Shown here: piece by piece, positions 62,141 through 64,000 of the stretch
How the letters are laid out: every line of letters starts with the position of its first letter
How positions within the stretch are numbered: position 1 is the stretch's first letter
NCBI GenBank assembly: GCA_021292165.1
Contig: CM037877.1
Coordinates: forward strand, 206,750,715-206,814,714
Direction of reading: 5' to 3'
Length of the DNA: 64,000 nt
Source of the DNA: Shinisaurus crocodilurus
Taxonomy: Eukaryota > Chordata > Lepidosauria > Squamata > Shinisauridae
Program-made: the position numbers and the translations under genes
Notes under the pieces: generated by a model
Told to the model about the DNA's origin: nothing
What the model saw: only the letters and a program-made list of their open reading frames with translations
Database searches by the model: none

Positions 62141-64000
62141 GGCATTATGGACCACTTCGCATATCATGGCGACAACTCGTGGGTTATTTAATCCGACTGG
62201 CGCAATCGGAGGTTATCAGCATAACATGCAAACCCAGACCGCTGTGTTGTTTAGGGTCTGACTAGACATCCGACACTGACTGTGAGGGGGTGTACAGTCT
62301 GCAGAACCCTCCTCTGTCAGCTTACAGGAGGATGAAACACCTGCTCAGGCGGTGATAAATATATGACCACAATGCTCAGCACTGGCATGCAGCCAATGAC
62401 ATAGCAGGAAAGGGAAGTCTGAAAAGGCAACCTATAAATGAGGAAGTTGAATAATTGCTGCTGACAAAGTCAAGAAATATATGTGGTTTGGGTTCCAATG
62501 TGATGTACATACAGGATATTTGGCTGAACTTGCTGTTGTAAAGCAGATTAGGCTATTTTGTTGAATTGATGTTGTAAAATAGATTAAGTAGTGGTTTGCA
62601 GTACGGCAGAGTCATATTGGAAAAGTATAGAAGGGACAACACTGGACACCAAGAACACTTTTTTGCCTCGAAGGGCCACATATGGGGAAGGATAATTCCT
62701 CGGGGGCTACGCCTGCATGCACACATGCGCAGTTGTGCAGGCAAACACATACACAGCCTTCCCATCCCCACCCTCTTCTCTGTGGGGATGACTCTCCCTG
62801 TGTAACTTCTTCACTATTTAAATCATGCACCCAAGAAGCACCAAACAGCTGTTTAGCAGGCGGTCAAGAGCATGACTGTGCTGGGAAAAATTGGGGTGAC
62901 TCTCCTTGCACACCATTTGAACAACAAAACTGTGGTATCAGTAGTGGCATGGGGGGAATTTGATGGCGGTGGTGGTGGAGGCAGCAGGTTGGCCACCCAC
63001 AGCAGTGTACACAAAAAGTCACCAACGGCCACATGCAACCTCTGGATTGTTCATATGTGTGACCCAAAGGCAAATTCATGTGCACTCACCACCATCCAAC
63101 CAGGAAGGCACAAGTGCCATGCTCCAACAGTAGCATTTGCACTTCTGACTACAGCTAATACTAACTGCACTGGGACATTACCAGGAAGTACATCTTTGTC
63201 TTAGCCTGTACGCAGACTCAAAGTATTATTTGTTTATTTAAATTTATACCCTGCTTTTCCACACTTGGTGCTGAAGGTGGCTATCTGTATTAGTCAAGAT
63301 ATAATAATACAAATTGTCAGGGAGGGCTTAATCTCTTCTCGGAAACAAAGAAAATACTGTGGGAAAATGTTACCGGTGAGGAAAGACAGTTAACGGATTA
63401 ATGGAAACTTGTGGAATTTACTCACGATTCGTAGCAGAATCAAATACAGATTTGTCTGACAACAAAAATATATGAGTAGTTGAACTGTTTTTCCTACTGC
63501 AGCTTTTAACTTTATGGCAAGGAATGTATGAGAACATCTGTGAAGAGGTCCAGCCTAAGGGCAGGTAGGGGTTAAGCTGTGAAAGGCCTTTCCCTTCCTG
63601 GGCCTCCTGCCTTGGGATAGTCTGAGCACACTGGGGTGAGCACATTTGTCATCTCCTTATCTTTGTCATCTCCTTATCGGGTTGGTGCTGGGCAGTTCCA
63701 CCTTCAAGGCCATATGGTGGGCCATCTAAATTGGCCCCAATAACTCTCAGCTGGAAGGACTGTGGGAAGATGCCCTCATCCTGAGACTGCAAGATATATG
63801 GTGGGCTGGGAGCTGACTGGCTAAGGGAAATCTGTCCAGTTCCGAAGGGAGGTGGTTAAAAGGCCACCCCAGAGTTGAGGTTCTCTCTCCCTTCTTGATA
63901 ATGCCAACTGACCATGTGTTGTATACTGAACTAAGACCTGGCTGGAGTTGTGCCCTGGAAGAGAAGTAATGGATTGCTTCGGTAATGTATTGGGTAGCTG
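62141..64000. other. Right end, nothing recognised
   Basis: No gene found. A 17-base unit with TTTGTCATCTCCTTATC is repeated twice at about 63644-63678. Confidence 0.45.

Noticed and set aside
63418..64000. Possible LTR at the right end (TTAAAAGG, paired short repeats)
   Set aside because: No matching end, target duplication or poly(A) signal within the window.

Overview
The window is nuclear DNA of a vertebrate, most likely a squamate reptile (probably a lizard). It holds split genes with GT-AG introns, six or more good copies of a Sauria-type SINE, tRNA-Ala- and 5S-rRNA-derived SINEs, CR1/L2 and L1 LINE pieces, abundant palindromic hAT MITEs, a copia LTR element and a solo retroviral-type LTR. 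Nothing is bacterial: there are no operons, ribosome binding sites or CRISPR arrays. Species cannot be fixed from the sequence alone.

Two protein-coding genes are supported and they converge. On the + strand (about 8.0-16.8 kb) lies a complete PRICKLE-family gene, best matched to PRICKLE4. It has seven coding exons with consistent phases, 561 codons, a shortened PET region, three LIM domains and a C-terminal CaaX box (CSIS). On the - strand (58.9 down to 19.46 kb) lies a gene of at least 18 exons whose last exons match the Lge1-like C-terminal domain of periphilin-1 (PPHLN1, a subunit of the HUSH silencing complex). Its 5' exons carry a periphilin-like start and an Arg/Gly-rich segment, and its middle carries an RS-rich exon.

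The most unusual signal is inside this periphilin-like gene. Between the N-terminal exons and the C-terminal domain there is a series of phase 0-0 exons (102-144 bp) encoding acidic, Pro/Ser/Thr-rich peptides, most ending in a variant of EEIEQ directly before the splice donor. At least nine look like members of one exon family. One pair (39.7 and 46.3 kb) lies in a visible duplication that includes intron flanks. This looks like a lineage-specific exon-amplified periphilin paralogue, about 797 codons long against roughly 370-460 for known PPHLN1 isoforms. One 5' junction (55.3 to 53.3 kb) is not phase-compatible as read, and the last exon has a probable one-base frameshift at a G5 run.

The introns are packed with mobile DNA: a 4.8 kb copia element (34317-39141) with 363/364 bp LTRs, 5 bp target duplications and an initiator-tRNA anticodon-type primer site; a 688 bp solo LTR (25711-26398) nested in older repeats; an L1 fragment (about 60.1-62.1 kb) holding three nested insertions; a CpG-rich TIR element (about 55.67-56.99 kb) with two roughly 390 bp inverted arms; and many hAT palindromes with clear 8 bp target duplications. 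Stretches not listed as gene or repeat show nothing I can identify.
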